In this document: one piece after another, positions 39,778-50,978 of the stretch
How positions within the stretch are numbered: the stretch's first letter is position 1
Layout of the letters: every line of letters begins with the position of its first letter
Program-made: the position numbers and the translations under genes
Assembly (NCBI GenBank): GCA_023460715.1
Contig: JAEWPH010000018.1
Coordinates: 11,889 to 75,888 of the forward strand
Length of the DNA: 64,000 bases
Direction of reading: 5' to 3'
Source of the DNA: Pseudomonadota bacterium
Lineage (GTDB): Bacteria; Pseudomonadota; Gammaproteobacteria; Burkholderiales; Burkholderiaceae_C
Notes under the pieces: model-generated
Seen by the model: the letters and a program-made list of their open reading frames with translations, nothing else
Database searches by the model: none
What the model was told of the DNA's origin: nothing

Positions 39778-40563
39778 ATGCGTTCGACAGATGAGATGCC
39801 CCGCCCCGCGGCAGCGCGGCCTGCAGCGGCGCGGCTGGATGCGGTGGACGCGCTGCGCGGCGTGGCCATGGTGTGGATGACGGTCTTTCACTTCTGCTTC
39901 GATCTCAGCCACTTCGGGTACTGGCCCCAGGAGTTCCGCGCGGATCCGTTCTGGACGGTGCAGCGCACGATGATCGTGAGCCTGTTTCTGCTGTGTGCCG
40001 GCTTCGGGCAGGCCATTGCGTGGCGACAAGGCGTGGCGTGGCCGCGCTTCTGGCGCCGCTGGGGGCAGATCGTGGCGTGCGCGCTGCTCGTCACGCTCGG
40101 GTCCGCCTGGATGTTTCCCCGTAGCTTCATCTATTTCGGGGTGCTGCACGGCATGGCCGCGATGCTGCTGATCACCCGCCTGACGTCCGGAGCGGGTCCG
40201 TGGCTATGGCCGATGGGCCTGCTGGCCCTGGCGGCGCCCTGGGGCGCGCAGTGGCTGCTGGCCGGACCGTGGCATGCCTGGGCTCCCATCTTCGACAGCC
40301 GCGCACTCAACTGGCTCGGGCTGGTGTCCCGCAAGCCCTTCACCGAGGACTATGTGCCGCTTTTCCCCTGGCTGGGCGTGATGTGGTGGGGCATGGCCGC
40401 GGGGCAGTGGATCCTGACCTGGCGGCCTACCGTGCTCGCCGCGCCCCTGCCTGCACCGGGCCGCACGCTGGCATGGCTGGGCCGCTGGAGCCTGAGTTAC
40501 TACATGCTGCACCAGCCGGTGATGATCGGCGGTCTGATGGCTGTGGGGTGGTGGCTGGGCTGA
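39778..40563 (+). CDS. DUF1624 / heparan-alpha-glucosaminide N-acetyltransferase-like membrane protein
   Basis: 261 residues with about seven membrane helices. The N-terminal signature RLDAVDALRGVAMVWMTVFH with the conserved histidine and FDLSHFGYW defines the DUF1624 acyltransferase-like family; LFPWLGVMWWGMAAGQ and the C-terminal SLSYYMLHQPVMIG also fit. Members are thought to move acyl groups across membranes onto sugars, but bacterial substrates are mostly unknown. Convergent with the PPIase gene, with a shared terminator between. Confidence 0.85.
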   Translation: MRSTDEMPRPAAARPAAARLDAVDALRGVAMVWMTVFHFCFDLSHFGYWPQEFRADPFWTVQRTMIVSLFLLCAGFGQAIAWRQGVAWPRFWRRWGQIVACALLVTLGSAWMFPRSFIYFGVLHGMAAMLLITRLTSGAGPWLWPMGLLALAAPWGAQWLLAGPWHAWAPIFDSRALNWLGLVSRKPFTEDYVPLFPWLGVMWWGMAAGQWILTWRPTVLAAPLPAPGRTLAWLGRWSLSYYMLHQPVMIGGLMAVGWWLG

Positions 40564-40628
40564 GCGCCTGGGTTGCGCGGCCAGCGGGTAGGTCACACGC
40601 CAGCGGGTCGGCGCACGGCTGCACCCGT

Positions 40629-40655
40629 AAAAAAGCGGCCCACGGGCCGCTTTTT
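40629..40655. terminator. Bidirectional terminator
   Basis: AAAAAGCGGCCC/GGGCCGCTTTTT stem with a tiny loop, between two convergent genes. The A tract on one side and T tract on the other serve both strands. Confidence 0.9.
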
Positions 40656-40683
40656 CTAAACAGGTCATTCGAACCTGGCCGGA

Positions 40684-41469
40684 TCACTCGACCTTGGCCT
40701 TGGTGCGCAGGTCTTCCTGGAACTTGGCCAGCTTCTGCTGCTGCAGTTGCTGGGCGATCTGCGGCTTCACTTCTTCCAGCTTGGGCAGCTGCGCTTCGCG
40801 CACGTCGTCCAGGCGGATGACATGCCAGCCGAACTGGCTCTTCACGGGGGTTTGCGTGGTCTTGCCCTTTTCGAGCTTCACCAGTGCTTCGGTGAACTCG
40901 GGGACGTAGCTGTTGGGGCTGGCCCAGTCCAGATCGCCACCGCGTGCGCCGGATCCGGGATCCTTGGACTGCTTCTTGGCGATGTCGGCGAACTTGGCGC
41001 CCTTCTTCAGGGAGGCGATGATGGCCTTGGCCTCGTCTTCCTTCTCGACCAGGATGTGGCTGGCCTTGTATTCCTTGCCGGAATTGGCCGCGGCGAACTT
41101 GTCGTACTCGGCCTGGATCTCGGCATCGGTGACGGGGTTGCTCTTCTGATAGTCCACGAACAATTCGCGGATCAGGATGGTCTGGCGGGCCAGTTCCATC
41201 TGGGCCTTGTAGTCGGCGGATCCTTCGAGGCCGCGCTTTTGCGCTTCCTGCATGAAGATCTCACGGGCGATCACTTCCTCTTTGATCTGGCCTTCGACTT
41301 CAGGGGTCACCGGGCGGCCGGAACGTTCCACTTGCTGCTTCAAGGCATCTGCGCGTTCCTTGGGAACGGCCTTGCCGTTGACGATGGCGATGTTCTGCGC
41401 AGACACGGGCAGCACGACGGTGCCCAGCATGGCAGCGGCCACCAGGCCGGACAAGAGCTTTTTCTTCAT
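40684..41469 (-). CDS. Periplasmic peptidylprolyl isomerase, parvulin (PpiC) type
   Basis: 261 residues with a signal peptide (KKLLSGLVAAAMLGTVVLPV, SAQ cleavage). SurA-like N-terminal helical part, then a parvulin domain from about residue 125 (KASHILVEKEDEAKAII, KKQSKDPGSGARGGDLDW, VKSQFGWHVIRLDD). Helps fold envelope proteins. Last gene of the block yciB-bolA-PPIase; 67 nt after bolA. Confidence 0.92.
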   Translation of the reverse strand: MKKKLLSGLVAAAMLGTVVLPVSAQNIAIVNGKAVPKERADALKQQVERSGRPVTPEVEGQIKEEVIAREIFMQEAQKRGLEGSADYKAQMELARQTILIRELFVDYQKSNPVTDAEIQAEYDKFAAANSGKEYKASHILVEKEDEAKAIIASLKKGAKFADIAKKQSKDPGSGARGGDLDWASPNSYVPEFTEALVKLEKGKTTQTPVKSQFGWHVIRLDDVREAQLPKLEEVKPQIAQQLQQQKLAKFQEDLRTKAKVE

Positions 41470-41536
41470 TGGAAATCCACAAAAAGGAAATTGATAGCAA
41501 CCAACCTTGGCTGCAAGCCCGTCAGCTGAGGGCGAA

Positions 41537-41806
41537 TCAGAGAACTTCAATGGCGATGGCGTGGGCGCCCTGGTCAATGAAAACCTGCAGCGCATCATAC
41601 ACAAGGCGATGCTGGGCCACGCGGGCCTTGCCGGTAAACAAAGGTGACGAGATCCGCACCCGAAAATGGGTACCGAAGCCCGTGCCATTGGCCCCGGCAT
41701 GGCCTGCGTGGGCGGCGCTTTCGTCGATGATTTCCAGGTGCGTCGGGGCCAGCCGCTCGGCCAGCCGGGCATGCATGGCCTCGGCGGTGATGGGCTGTCC
41801 GCTCAT
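41537..41806 (-). CDS. bolA: BolA-family protein
   Basis: 89 residues. Landmarks [49 protein letters not shown] with the conserved RVAQHR turn, and AHAIAIEVL at the end. BolA proteins pair with monothiol glutaredoxins in Fe-S handling and affect cell shape. ATG overlaps the yciB stop (ATGA). Confidence 0.92.
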   Translation of the reverse strand: MSGQPITAEAMHARLAERLAPTHLEIIDESAAHAGHAGANGTGFGTHFRVRISSPLFTGKARVAQHRLVYDALQVFIDQGAHAIAIEVL

Positions 41807-42363
41807 GGCTGCACGTCCGTGGGTTGCTTGTCTTCCTCGTCCTTGAGGTAGCGGCTCAGGTACAGGGCCTGCGCCACGACGAAGACGAGCATGAAGCCGA
41901 GGCCGCCGAACAGCTTGAAGTTGACCCAGGTATCGGTGTCGAAGGTGTAGGCCACCCACAGGTTGACCACGCCCATGATGGCGAAGAAGCCGGCCCAGCT
42001 CCAGTTCAGGGTGCGCCAGGCGTTGTCGGGCAGCGTCATCTGCGCCCCCATCAACGAGCGGATGAGGTTCTTGCGGAACACCAGCTGCGCGATCAGCAGG
42101 GCGCCCCCCATCAGCCAGTACAGCACCGTGGGCTTCCACTTGATGAAGGTCTCGCTATGGGCCAGCAACGTGGCGCCGCCGAAGACCACGATCACCCCCA
42201 GGCTGACCCACTGCATGGGCTCGACCTTGCCGTGGCGCACACGCAGGTAGGCGATCTGCAGCACGGTGGCGACGATGGCCACTGCGGTGGCGGTATAGAT
42301 GCCCCAGACCTTGAACGCGGCGAAGAACAGGATGATGGGGAAGAAGTCGATCAGCAGTTTCAT
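41803..42363 (-). CDS. yciB: Inner membrane septation protein A homolog
   Basis: 186 residues, five predicted membrane helices. Opening [20 protein letters not shown] and the central [15 protein letters not shown] and [20 protein letters not shown] are typical of YciB/IspZ. It influences division and envelope integrity in other bacteria. Coupled to bolA, 35 nt after msrB. Confidence 0.93.
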   Translation of the reverse strand: MKLLIDFFPIILFFAAFKVWGIYTATAVAIVATVLQIAYLRVRHGKVEPMQWVSLGVIVVFGGATLLAHSETFIKWKPTVLYWLMGGALLIAQLVFRKNLIRSLMGAQMTLPDNAWRTLNWSWAGFFAIMGVVNLWVAYTFDTDTWVNFKLFGGLGFMLVFVVAQALYLSRYLKDEEDKQPTDVQP

Positions 42364-42398
42364 GGACGGTGCAGGGCGCGAAAGGCTCCAGGGGACGG

Positions 42399-42812
42399 TC
42401 AGGGCGCCTCGGACTCGAAGTCGAGCGAGGCGGAATTCATACAGTAACGCAGCCCGGTCGGGGCCGGGCCGTCTTCGAAGACGTGGCCCAGGTGGGCTCC
42501 GCATTGTGCACAAACGGTTTCTGTGCGGACCATGCCGTGGCTGCGGTCCACGATCTCCTTAATGGCGCCGGGAACAGCCTGCGAGAAGCTGGGCCAGCCG
42601 CAGCCGGCGTCGAACTTGGTGTCGGAATCGAACAGCTTGGCGCCGCAGCACACGCAGTGGTAGCTGCCGTCGGCCCAATGCGCCTCGTACTTACCGGTGA
42701 AAGGGCGTTCGGTGGCGGCGTGGCGCGTCACCTTCCAGGCGGCGGGCTCGGCGCCCTTTTCCTGGAGCAGGGCTTGCCATTCTGCGTCGGTCTTCTGGAC
42801 GGGAAAGGTCAT
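42399..42812 (-). CDS. msrB: Peptide-methionine (R)-S-oxide reductase
   Basis: Repairs methionine R-sulfoxide. 137 residues, with Zn-binding CVCCGAKLF and [12 protein letters not shown], catalytic region [11 protein letters not shown] (catalytic Cys in YCMNS) and [10 protein letters not shown]. No signal peptide, so cytoplasmic. Its ATG overlaps the selO stop (ATGA). Confidence 0.96.
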   Translation of the reverse strand: MTFPVQKTDAEWQALLQEKGAEPAAWKVTRHAATERPFTGKYEAHWADGSYHCVCCGAKLFDSDTKFDAGCGWPSFSQAVPGAIKEIVDRSHGMVRTETVCAQCGAHLGHVFEDGPAPTGLRYCMNSASLDFESEAP

Positions 42813-44293
42813 GATGAACAGCTGATCTCGATGGTGGACGCCCAGTCGGGCGGAAAGCCGGACCAGTGGGCATCCTGGTCCGCATGTTCGTCAAATGGGT
42901 GGGCGAGCAGCGTCTGCAAGGTGGCGAACACCGAGAAGTCACCCGACCGGGCCGCGCGGATGGCCTGTTCGCCCAGGTGGTTGCGGAGCACGAACTTGGG
43001 ATTGGTTTTCAGCATCAAATCGGCCGCCAGCCCTTGATCCGATTGCGCAAGCTGCTCCTGATAGGTGAGCAACCAGCCATCCCAGCCGGGGCGGTTCACG
43101 AACAGATCGCGCACGGTTTCGTAGTCGCCGGTGGCGACCGCGTGCGACAGGCGGCGCCAGAAGATGGGGTAATCCACACCATCGCCCGCCAGCAGCTGCA
43201 GCAGGGCATCAACCAGGGCCGCATCGCCGTCACCCGACTGCCGCAGGCCCAGCTTGTCGCGCATGCGCTGCAGGAACTGCGCGGGGAACACGCTGCGGTA
43301 GGACTCCAGCGCGGCCTGGGCGATCTCGGTGTCGCCGATAAGCGGCATCAGCGCCTGGCCGAGGCAGAACAGGTTCCAGTAGGCGACGTTGGGCTGGCGG
43401 TTGAAGGCATAGCGGCCCTGGGTGTCGCTGTGGTTGCAGACATGCCCCGGCACGAACCCGTCGAGGAACTGGAAGGGGCCGTAGTCGATGGTCAGGCCCA
43501 GGATGCTCATGTTGTCCGTGTTCATCACACCGTGGCAGAAGCCGATGGCCTGCCACTGCGCCAGCAACGCAGCGGTGCGCTCGCTCACGGCCTGCAGCAG
43601 AGCAGCGTAAGGGTTGCGGCCGAGCGCCGCCGTGGTGCGGCAGTCCGGGTAGTAGCGGTCGATCACGTAGTCGGCCAGCTGGCGCAGTTCCGCCTCCTGG
43701 CCGCGCGCGGCGAAGTGCTCGAAATGGCCGAAGCGGATGAAGCTGGGCGCCAGCCGCGTCACCACGGCGGCGGTTTCGGCCTCTTCGCGGTACACCGGGG
43801 CGGTCGAGCCGGTGATGCACAGGGCCCGCGTGGTGGGGATGTCCAGCGCGTGCATGGCCTCGCTGCACAGGAACTCGCGGATGCTGGAGCGCAAGACGGC
43901 GCGGCCGTCGCCCATGCGCGAGTAGGGCGTGCGGCCGGCGCCCTTGAGCTGCACCTCGATGCCGCTATCGGTTTCGCCCAGCAGGATGGCGCGCCCGTCG
44001 CCGAGCTGGCCGGCCCACACGCCGAACTGGTGGCCGCTGTAGACGCTGGCCAGCGGGCGCGCGTCCGCCGGCATCGCGTTGCCGGTGAAGACCTGTAGGG
44101 CGGTGTCGGAAGCCAGCCATTCCCGGTCCACACCCAGCCACTCGGCAGCGCTGGCGCTGCTGCCGACCCAATGCGGCGCTGGCAGGGGCGTGGGTACCAG
44201 CTCGGTGAAGAAGGCCGGACCCAGCGCGGCAAAGCCGTTGTGCCAGGCCAGGCCGGAGCGCGGCGATGCGGCAGGCGTCGGGGTAGAAGACAT
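42809..44293 (-). CDS. selO: Protein adenylyltransferase SelO
   Basis: 494-residue pseudokinase-fold enzyme that transfers AMP to Ser/Thr/Tyr, linked to redox stress. Landmarks: [58 protein letters not shown] and the C-terminal SCSS, in which Cys stands where animal SelO has selenocysteine. ATG at 44293. Stop overlaps msrB, which ties AMPylation to methionine repair. Confidence 0.94.
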   Translation of the reverse strand: MSSTPTPAASPRSGLAWHNGFAALGPAFFTELVPTPLPAPHWVGSSASAAEWLGVDREWLASDTALQVFTGNAMPADARPLASVYSGHQFGVWAGQLGDGRAILLGETDSGIEVQLKGAGRTPYSRMGDGRAVLRSSIREFLCSEAMHALDIPTTRALCITGSTAPVYREEAETAAVVTRLAPSFIRFGHFEHFAARGQEAELRQLADYVIDRYYPDCRTTAALGRNPYAALLQAVSERTAALLAQWQAIGFCHGVMNTDNMSILGLTIDYGPFQFLDGFVPGHVCNHSDTQGRYAFNRQPNVAYWNLFCLGQALMPLIGDTEIAQAALESYRSVFPAQFLQRMRDKLGLRQSGDGDAALVDALLQLLAGDGVDYPIFWRRLSHAVATGDYETVRDLFVNRPGWDGWLLTYQEQLAQSDQGLAADLMLKTNPKFVLRNHLGEQAIRAARSGDFSVFATLQTLLAHPFDEHADQDAHWSGFPPDWASTIEISCSS

Positions 44294-44510
44294 CGGACGA
44301 TTGTCCTGCACGGGCGGATGCCCCGTCGGGGGCAGGGCCTTGCGTCCTAGGGCGATCACCTGGTGCGGGGCGGCGGAGGGCAACGGCCAGGCGTGTCGTG
44401 CCCGTGACATGCGCCGCGCGCGTCGGCTTCGCTGCTGCTGCGGGGTGTGCCGGCGCCCGGTTAGGATGAGAATTCCGCCGCACACAACCTATACAGAGGA
44501 GCACAAACAC

Positions 44511-46154
<1,644 letters not shown>

Positions 46155-46292
46155 GCCGTGGCGCGACTGCCCCGGCGCCGCGCGCGCCGCAGGCAGTCGC
46201 ATCGGCGATAGCCGGTAGGGGCATTCCCTGAGCGCTGCCCTGGGTCAACACGCTACGCTGCCCCGTGTTGATACCAAAACAGGAGACAGACC

Positions 46293-47528
46293 ATGGGATT
46301 TGCTATCAAGGCAGTAGCTGCATCCGTCATATTGGTAAGCGCTGGCGGCGCATTTGCCCAAAAGGGTGAGACCGTCAAGATCGCATGGCTGGACCCGCTC
46401 TCGGGACTCATGGCAGCGGTGGGAACGAACCAACTCAAGAGCTTCCAGTTCATCGCCGAGGAGTTCAACAAGAAGAGCGCCTCGGGCGTGAAGTTCGAGA
46501 TCATCGGTATCGACAACAAGCTCAGCCCGCAAGAGACCACGAGCGCGCTGCGCTCGGCCATGGACCAGGGCGCCCGCTATGTGGTGCAGGGCAATGGCTC
46601 CGGCCCCGCATTGGCCATCATCGACGCGCTGGAAAAGCACAACGCCCGCAATCCGGGCAAGGAAGTGCTGTTCCTGAACTACGCGGCCGTGGACCCCGAT
46701 CTCACCAACAGCAAGTGCAGCTATTGGCACTTCCGGCTGGATGCGGACACCTCCATGAAGATGGAAGCGTTGACCACCTTCATCAAGGACGTGCCTGCGG
46801 TGAAGAAGGTCTACCTCATCAACCAGAACTACTCGCATGGTCACCAGGTCGCCAAGTACGCCAAGGAGAACCTGGCACGCAAACGGCCCGATGTGCAGAT
46901 CGTCGGCGACGATCTGCACCCGCTGGCGCAGGTGCGTGACTTCGCGCCCTACATCGCCAAGATCAAGCAGTCGGGCGCCGACACGGTCATCACCGGCAAC
47001 TGGGGCTCCGACCTGGCGCTGCTGATCAAGGCCGCCAACGACGCGGGCCTCAACAACGTCAACTTCTACACCTACTACGGCGGCGTGACCGGCAGCCCCA
47101 CCGCCATGGGCGCGGCGGCGGCGGGGCGCGTGTACATGGCCTCGTACAACCATCTGAACCTGCCCGGTGAGATCGGCCGCATCGTCAAGGACTACAAGGC
47201 CAAGTTCAACGACGACATGTACACCGGCGCGGTGTACCACGCGTTCGCCATGCTCGATACGGCATTTACCAAGACCAAGTCGACGGAGCCGGTGAAGGTG
47301 GCGGCCGCGCTGGAGGGCCTGAAGTTCACCAGCTTCAATGGCGAGGTCGAGATGCGCAAGACCGACCACCAGCTACAGCAAGGCCTGTTTATCTCGAAGT
47401 GGGAAAAGGCCGGCGGCAAGTATCCTAACGACGCGGAGAACACCGGCTACACCTTCGTTCCGGTGAAATACTACGAGCCCTACGTGGCCAGCACGCCGAC
47501 GTCCTGCCAGATGAAGCGGCCGTCATGA
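46293..47528 (+). CDS. Branched-chain amino acid type ABC binding protein
   Basis: 411-residue type I periplasmic receptor (LivJ/Peripla_BP_6) with a signal peptide ending AGGAFAQ. Landmarks: KIAWLDPLSGLMAAVGTNQ, ALRSAMDQGARYVVQG, YLINQNYSHGHQVAKYA and GNWGSDLALLIKAANDAG. Proteins of this group in Burkholderiales bind amino acids, amides or aromatic acids; the substrate is not readable here. Separated from its permease by a folded RNA element and a terminator, which would let the receptor be made in excess. Confidence 0.9.
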   Translation: MGFAIKAVAASVILVSAGGAFAQKGETVKIAWLDPLSGLMAAVGTNQLKSFQFIAEEFNKKSASGVKFEIIGIDNKLSPQETTSALRSAMDQGARYVVQGNGSGPALAIIDALEKHNARNPGKEVLFLNYAAVDPDLTNSKCSYWHFRLDADTSMKMEALTTFIKDVPAVKKVYLINQNYSHGHQVAKYAKENLARKRPDVQIVGDDLHPLAQVRDFAPYIAKIKQSGADTVITGNWGSDLALLIKAANDAGLNNVNFYTYYGGVTGSPTAMGAAAAGRVYMASYNHLNLPGEIGRIVKDYKAKFNDDMYTGAVYHAFAMLDTAFTKTKSTEPVKVAAALEGLKFTSFNGEVEMRKTDHQLQQGLFISKWEKAGGKYPNDAENTGYTFVPVKYYEPYVASTPTSCQMKRPS

Positions 47529-47530
47529 GC

Positions 47531-47790
47531 CTGCTGGCGGTCTCGCAGGGGATCGCATTGGAACCCAATCGGGATGAGTGGAGGCCTCGGGTGCGCCGCA
47601 TGGGCTCGTGCCCATGCCAGCAGCCGGGGCCTCCAATCGCCCGATTTCGCTCCAACCCTTCGGGCAGCGGTCTTTGCGGGCGGTCTGCGGAGTTGCGGCG
47701 CTGGTGGATAGCCGTGCTATTGGCTGCACACCGCGCCTAGCATCCCGTCCCGCAAAGGCCGCTGTGCGACCCCTGGGAGACCGCCAGCAG
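47531..47790 (+). ncRNA. Large folded RNA element between the binding-protein and permease genes
   Basis: A multi-helix structure readable by eye. The closing helix pairs 47531-47557 with 47765-47790 (CTGCTGGCGGTCTC with GAGACCGCCAGCAG, continuing; about 25 of 26 positions pair). Inside are two arms. Arm 1 (47558-47655) is tipped by GCATGGGC-TCGT-GCCCATGC, with GGAGGCC/GGCCTCC below. Arm 2 pairs 47665-47680 with 47749-47764 (16 bp, one G-U), with a smaller hairpin inside (GGCGC..GCGCC, AGCC..GGCT). It starts 3 nt after the stop codon and is followed by a terminator. Function unknown: 3'-end protection, a processed small RNA, or a repeat-derived element. Confidence 0.6.
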
Positions 47791-47813
47791 ACTCTATGCC
47801 GTGATGACCTTCG

Positions 47814-47842
47814 AGGCCCGACTCGCCCTCGGGCCTTTTTTT
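47814..47842 (+). terminator. Rho-independent terminator upstream of livH
   Basis: AGGCCCGA/TCGGGCCT stem with a 7-nt loop and a run of seven T. It ends the receptor transcript, or attenuates it, 24 nt before the permease ATG. Confidence 0.9.
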
Positions 47843-47866
47843 CAGCCGTACTGACAAGCCAATCCG

Positions 47867-48820
47867 ATGAATCTTGAGTTTTTCGTGATCTCTCTGCTGA
47901 ACGGCATCAGCTACGGGCTGCTGCTGTTCATGCTGAGCTCGGGGCTCACCCTGATCTTCAGCATGATGGGTGTGCTGAACTTCGCGCACACCAGCTTCTA
48001 CATGCTGGGTGCCTACTTTGCATACACCATCTCGGGCGTGGTGGGCTTCTGGCCCGCGCTGGTGCTATCGCCGCTGCTCATAGGCATCCTGGGTGCGGCG
48101 TTCGAGCGTTACGCGCTGCGGCGCGTGCACAAGTTCGGCCATGTACCCGAGCTGCTGGTCACCTTCGGCCTGTCGTACCTGATCCTCGAAGTGGTGCAAC
48201 TCGTGTGGGGTCGCTCCACCGTGCCCTACGGGCTGCCTACGCAACTGCAAGGACCCCTCTTTACGCTGTACGGCACGCAGTTCCCGAAGTCGCGCTCTTT
48301 CATCATGCTGGTCGCACTGCTGATGCTGCTGTCGGTATGGCTGCTGCTCACGCGCACCCGCATCGGGCTGGTGATCCAGGCGGCGCTCAAGTACCCGGAC
48401 ATGGTGGAGGCGCTGGGCCACAACGTGCCGCGTGTGTTCATGCTGGTGTTCGGCGGCGGGTGCGCGCTGGCGGGCCTGGCCGGCGTGATCGGTGGCAACA
48501 CCTACGTCACGGAGCCGGCCATGGCGATGTCGGTAGGCTCCATCATCTTCGTGGTGGTGGTGGTCGGCGGCATGGGCTCGCTGGCCGGGGCCTTCCTCGC
48601 ATCGCTGCTCATCGGGCTGGTGCAGACCTTCGCCGTTGCGCTGGATTATTCGCTGGTGCATGCCTTCGCCCGGTTGGGGGTGGTGGTCACCGAGCAGACC
48701 TTCGGCTGGCCGGTGCTGAAGCTCACCATCTCGCAGATCGCGCCGATTCTTCCGTACCTGTTCCTGGTGCTGATCCTGATCTTCCGGCCCAAGGGGCTGC
48801 TGGGCACGCGGGAGGGCTGA
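47867..48820 (+). CDS. livH: Branched-chain amino acid type ABC permease, LivH
   Basis: 317 residues, about eight membrane helices. FMLSSGLTLIFSMMGVLNFAH at the start and VVVVVGGMGSLAGAFLASLL in the EAA-like loop are diagnostic of LivH. Probably dependent on read-through of the upstream terminator or on a promoter hidden in the RNA element. livM follows after 4 nt. Confidence 0.92.
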   Translation: MNLEFFVISLLNGISYGLLLFMLSSGLTLIFSMMGVLNFAHTSFYMLGAYFAYTISGVVGFWPALVLSPLLIGILGAAFERYALRRVHKFGHVPELLVTFGLSYLILEVVQLVWGRSTVPYGLPTQLQGPLFTLYGTQFPKSRSFIMLVALLMLLSVWLLLTRTRIGLVIQAALKYPDMVEALGHNVPRVFMLVFGGGCALAGLAGVIGGNTYVTEPAMAMSVGSIIFVVVVVGGMGSLAGAFLASLLIGLVQTFAVALDYSLVHAFARLGVVVTEQTFGWPVLKLTISQIAPILPYLFLVLILIFRPKGLLGTREG

Positions 48821-48824
48821 GACC

Positions 48825-50168
48825 ATGCGCACGACGACCACGCCATCTTCTTCTGCCCCGCCCATGGACAGCACTGCTACGCGCTACTACCGCTTCAAGC
48901 CCCTCAACGTGGGCCGCGCCGTGGTCTGGGGGCTGTTCGCCATCGCGCTCATCGTCGCGCCGATGCTGTTCAAGAGCAGCCTGGCGCTGACCATGCTCTC
49001 GCAGATCGGCTACCTCATCATCATCTGCCTCTCGTACAACATGCTGCTGGGGCAGGGGGGCATGCTGAGCTTCGGCCATGCGGTGTACACGGGCCTGGGT
49101 TCCTTCATCGCCATCCATGCCATGAACCTGGCGGGCAAGGGCGCGCTGCCCATCCCGCTGGTGTTGATCCCCATCGTGGGGGGGCTGGCGGGCATGTTCT
49201 TCGCCATCCTGCTGGGCTATGTGACGACCAAGAAATCGGGCACCACGTTCGCCATGATCACGCTGGGGATCGGCGAACTGGTGGCTTCGATGGCGCTGAT
49301 GTTCCCGGAGTTCTTCGGCGGGGAGGGCGGCATCACCACCGACCGCGTCTACGGCCAGTCGTTCTTCGGCATCAGCTTCGGGCCTGCGATCCAGGTGTAC
49401 TACCTCATCGCGGCGTACTGCTTCATCTGCACGGCGCTGATGTTCGCCTTCACTGGAACGCCCCTGGGGCGCATGCTCAATGCGGTGCGCGACAACCCGG
49501 AGCGCGTGGAGTTCATTGGCTACAACCCGCAGCGCGTGCGCTACTACGCCTTCATCATCGCCGGCTTCTTCGCTGGCGTGGGCGGCGGGCTGGCCACGAT
49601 CAACTTCGAGATCGTCACCGGGGCCGACAGCGTGAGCGTGCTGCGCTCGGGCTCCTACCTGCTGTTCACCTTCCTCGGCGGAGCCACGTTCTTCTTCGGT
49701 CCGATCATCGGCGCGGTGCTGCTGGTGTTCGCGTCCGTGCTGCTTTCCGAACTCTCCAAGGCGTGGCTGCTGTACCTGGGCCTGGTGTTCCTGTTCATGG
49801 TGATGTATGCGCCGGGCGGCATCGCCAGCCTGATCATGATGAACCTGCGATTGGCCAAGTTCGGCAAGCTGCGGCAGCTGGGGGGCTCCTACCTGATGCT
49901 GGGCTCCACGGCGCTGCTGGCCGTGCTGGGCGCTGCGGCGATGATCGAGATGCTCTACCACCTGCAGCTCAATGCGGCCCTGGGCTCGCAGCTCAAGTTC
50001 CTGGGCCTCACCCTGGACGCCAAGGCCACGGCCAGCTGGCTGGGAGCGGGCGCCTTGTTCGCCATCGGTCTCGCCGCGTTCGAAGTCTGCCGGCGCAGGT
50101 TCGTGCGGCAGTGGGGACGCATTCAGGAGGAGATAGAACACCAGATCAAGCGGGGAGGTGCGGCATGA
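48825..50168 (+). CDS. livM: Branched-chain amino acid type ABC permease, LivM
   Basis: 447 residues, longer than the usual 320-360 because of an N-terminal tail and two extra C-terminal helices (about residues 355-425). Core landmarks: YNMLLGQGGMLSFGHAVYTGL, FFAGVGGGLATINFEIV and YLLFTFLGGATFFFGPIIGA. Starts 4 nt after livH; the stop overlaps the livG start (ATGA). Confidence 0.9.
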   Translation: MRTTTTPSSSAPPMDSTATRYYRFKPLNVGRAVVWGLFAIALIVAPMLFKSSLALTMLSQIGYLIIICLSYNMLLGQGGMLSFGHAVYTGLGSFIAIHAMNLAGKGALPIPLVLIPIVGGLAGMFFAILLGYVTTKKSGTTFAMITLGIGELVASMALMFPEFFGGEGGITTDRVYGQSFFGISFGPAIQVYYLIAAYCFICTALMFAFTGTPLGRMLNAVRDNPERVEFIGYNPQRVRYYAFIIAGFFAGVGGGLATINFEIVTGADSVSVLRSGSYLLFTFLGGATFFFGPIIGAVLLVFASVLLSELSKAWLLYLGLVFLFMVMYAPGGIASLIMMNLRLAKFGKLRQLGGSYLMLGSTALLAVLGAAAMIEMLYHLQLNAALGSQLKFLGLTLDAKATASWLGAGALFAIGLAAFEVCRRRFVRQWGRIQEEIEHQIKRGGAA

Positions 50169-50974
50169 GCAGCGTAGTGAATCCATCGTCCCCGGGCAAC
50201 CCGGCAGGCTATGCGCTGGAACTGCGTGATCTGCGCAAGAGTTTCGGCCGCACGGAGATCATCCGCGGCGCCAACCTGGCCGTGGCTCCGGGCGAGCGCG
50301 TGGCGATCATCGGGCCCAACGGCGCGGGCAAGTCCACGCTGTTCAACCTGATCAGCGGACGCTTTGGCGCCAGCAGCGGCGAGGTGCTGCTCAATGGCCA
50401 GCGCATCGACGGCAAGGCGCCTTACGAGATCAATCGCATGGGGCTGTCGCGCAGCTTCCAGATCACCAACATCTTCCCCAAGCTGAGCGTGTTCGAGAAC
50501 CTGCGCTGCGGCGTGCTGTGGAGCCTGGGCTACCGCTACACCTTCCTGCGCTTTCTCTCCAGACTGCGGGACGCCAACGAGCGTGCCGAGCAGCTCATGG
50601 AGATGATCCACCTGGACAAGAAGCGCGACACGCTGGCCATGAACCTGACCTATGCGGAGCAGCGCGCGCTGGAGATCGGCATCACCATTGCCGGCGGCGC
50701 CAATGTCATCCTGCTGGACGAGCCGACCGCCGGCATGAGCAAGAGCGAAACGGCGCGGTTCATCCATCTCATCAAGGAAGTCACCGTAGGCCGCACGCTG
50801 CTCACCGTGGAGCACGACATGGGCGTGGTGTTCGGCCTGGCGGACAAGATCGCGGTGGTGGTGTACGGCGAGGTGATCGCCTTCGACGTACCGGAGGCCG
50901 TGCGCGCCAACCCGCGGGTGCAGGAGGCCTATCTGGGGTCGGTGATCGCCGCACAACAGGAAGGGGCGCACTGA
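50165..50974 (+). CDS. livG: Branched-chain amino acid type ABC ATPase, LivG
   Basis: 269 residues. Walker A GPNGAGKST, Q-loop SFQITNIFPKLSVFENL, signature LTYAEQRALEIG (degenerate, as usual in LivG), Walker B VILLDEPTAGMS and switch EHDMGVV. Translationally coupled to livM. Confidence 0.93.
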   Translation: MSSVVNPSSPGNPAGYALELRDLRKSFGRTEIIRGANLAVAPGERVAIIGPNGAGKSTLFNLISGRFGASSGEVLLNGQRIDGKAPYEINRMGLSRSFQITNIFPKLSVFENLRCGVLWSLGYRYTFLRFLSRLRDANERAEQLMEMIHLDKKRDTLAMNLTYAEQRALEIGITIAGGANVILLDEPTAGMSKSETARFIHLIKEVTVGRTLLTVEHDMGVVFGLADKIAVVVYGEVIAFDVPEAVRANPRVQEAYLGSVIAAQQEGAH

Positions 50975-50978
50975 CATG

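Noticed and set aside
47531-47790. Identity of the folded RNA as RNase P RNA, tmRNA, SRP RNA or 6S RNA
   Set aside because: None of the conserved sequences of these RNAs that I know are present, and the three-way arrangement does not match them.
47531-47790. Classical transposon or MITE with target duplication
   Set aside because: The inverted ends are there, but the flanks (ATGAGC and ACTCTA) show no direct duplication; a mobile origin remains possible but unsupported.
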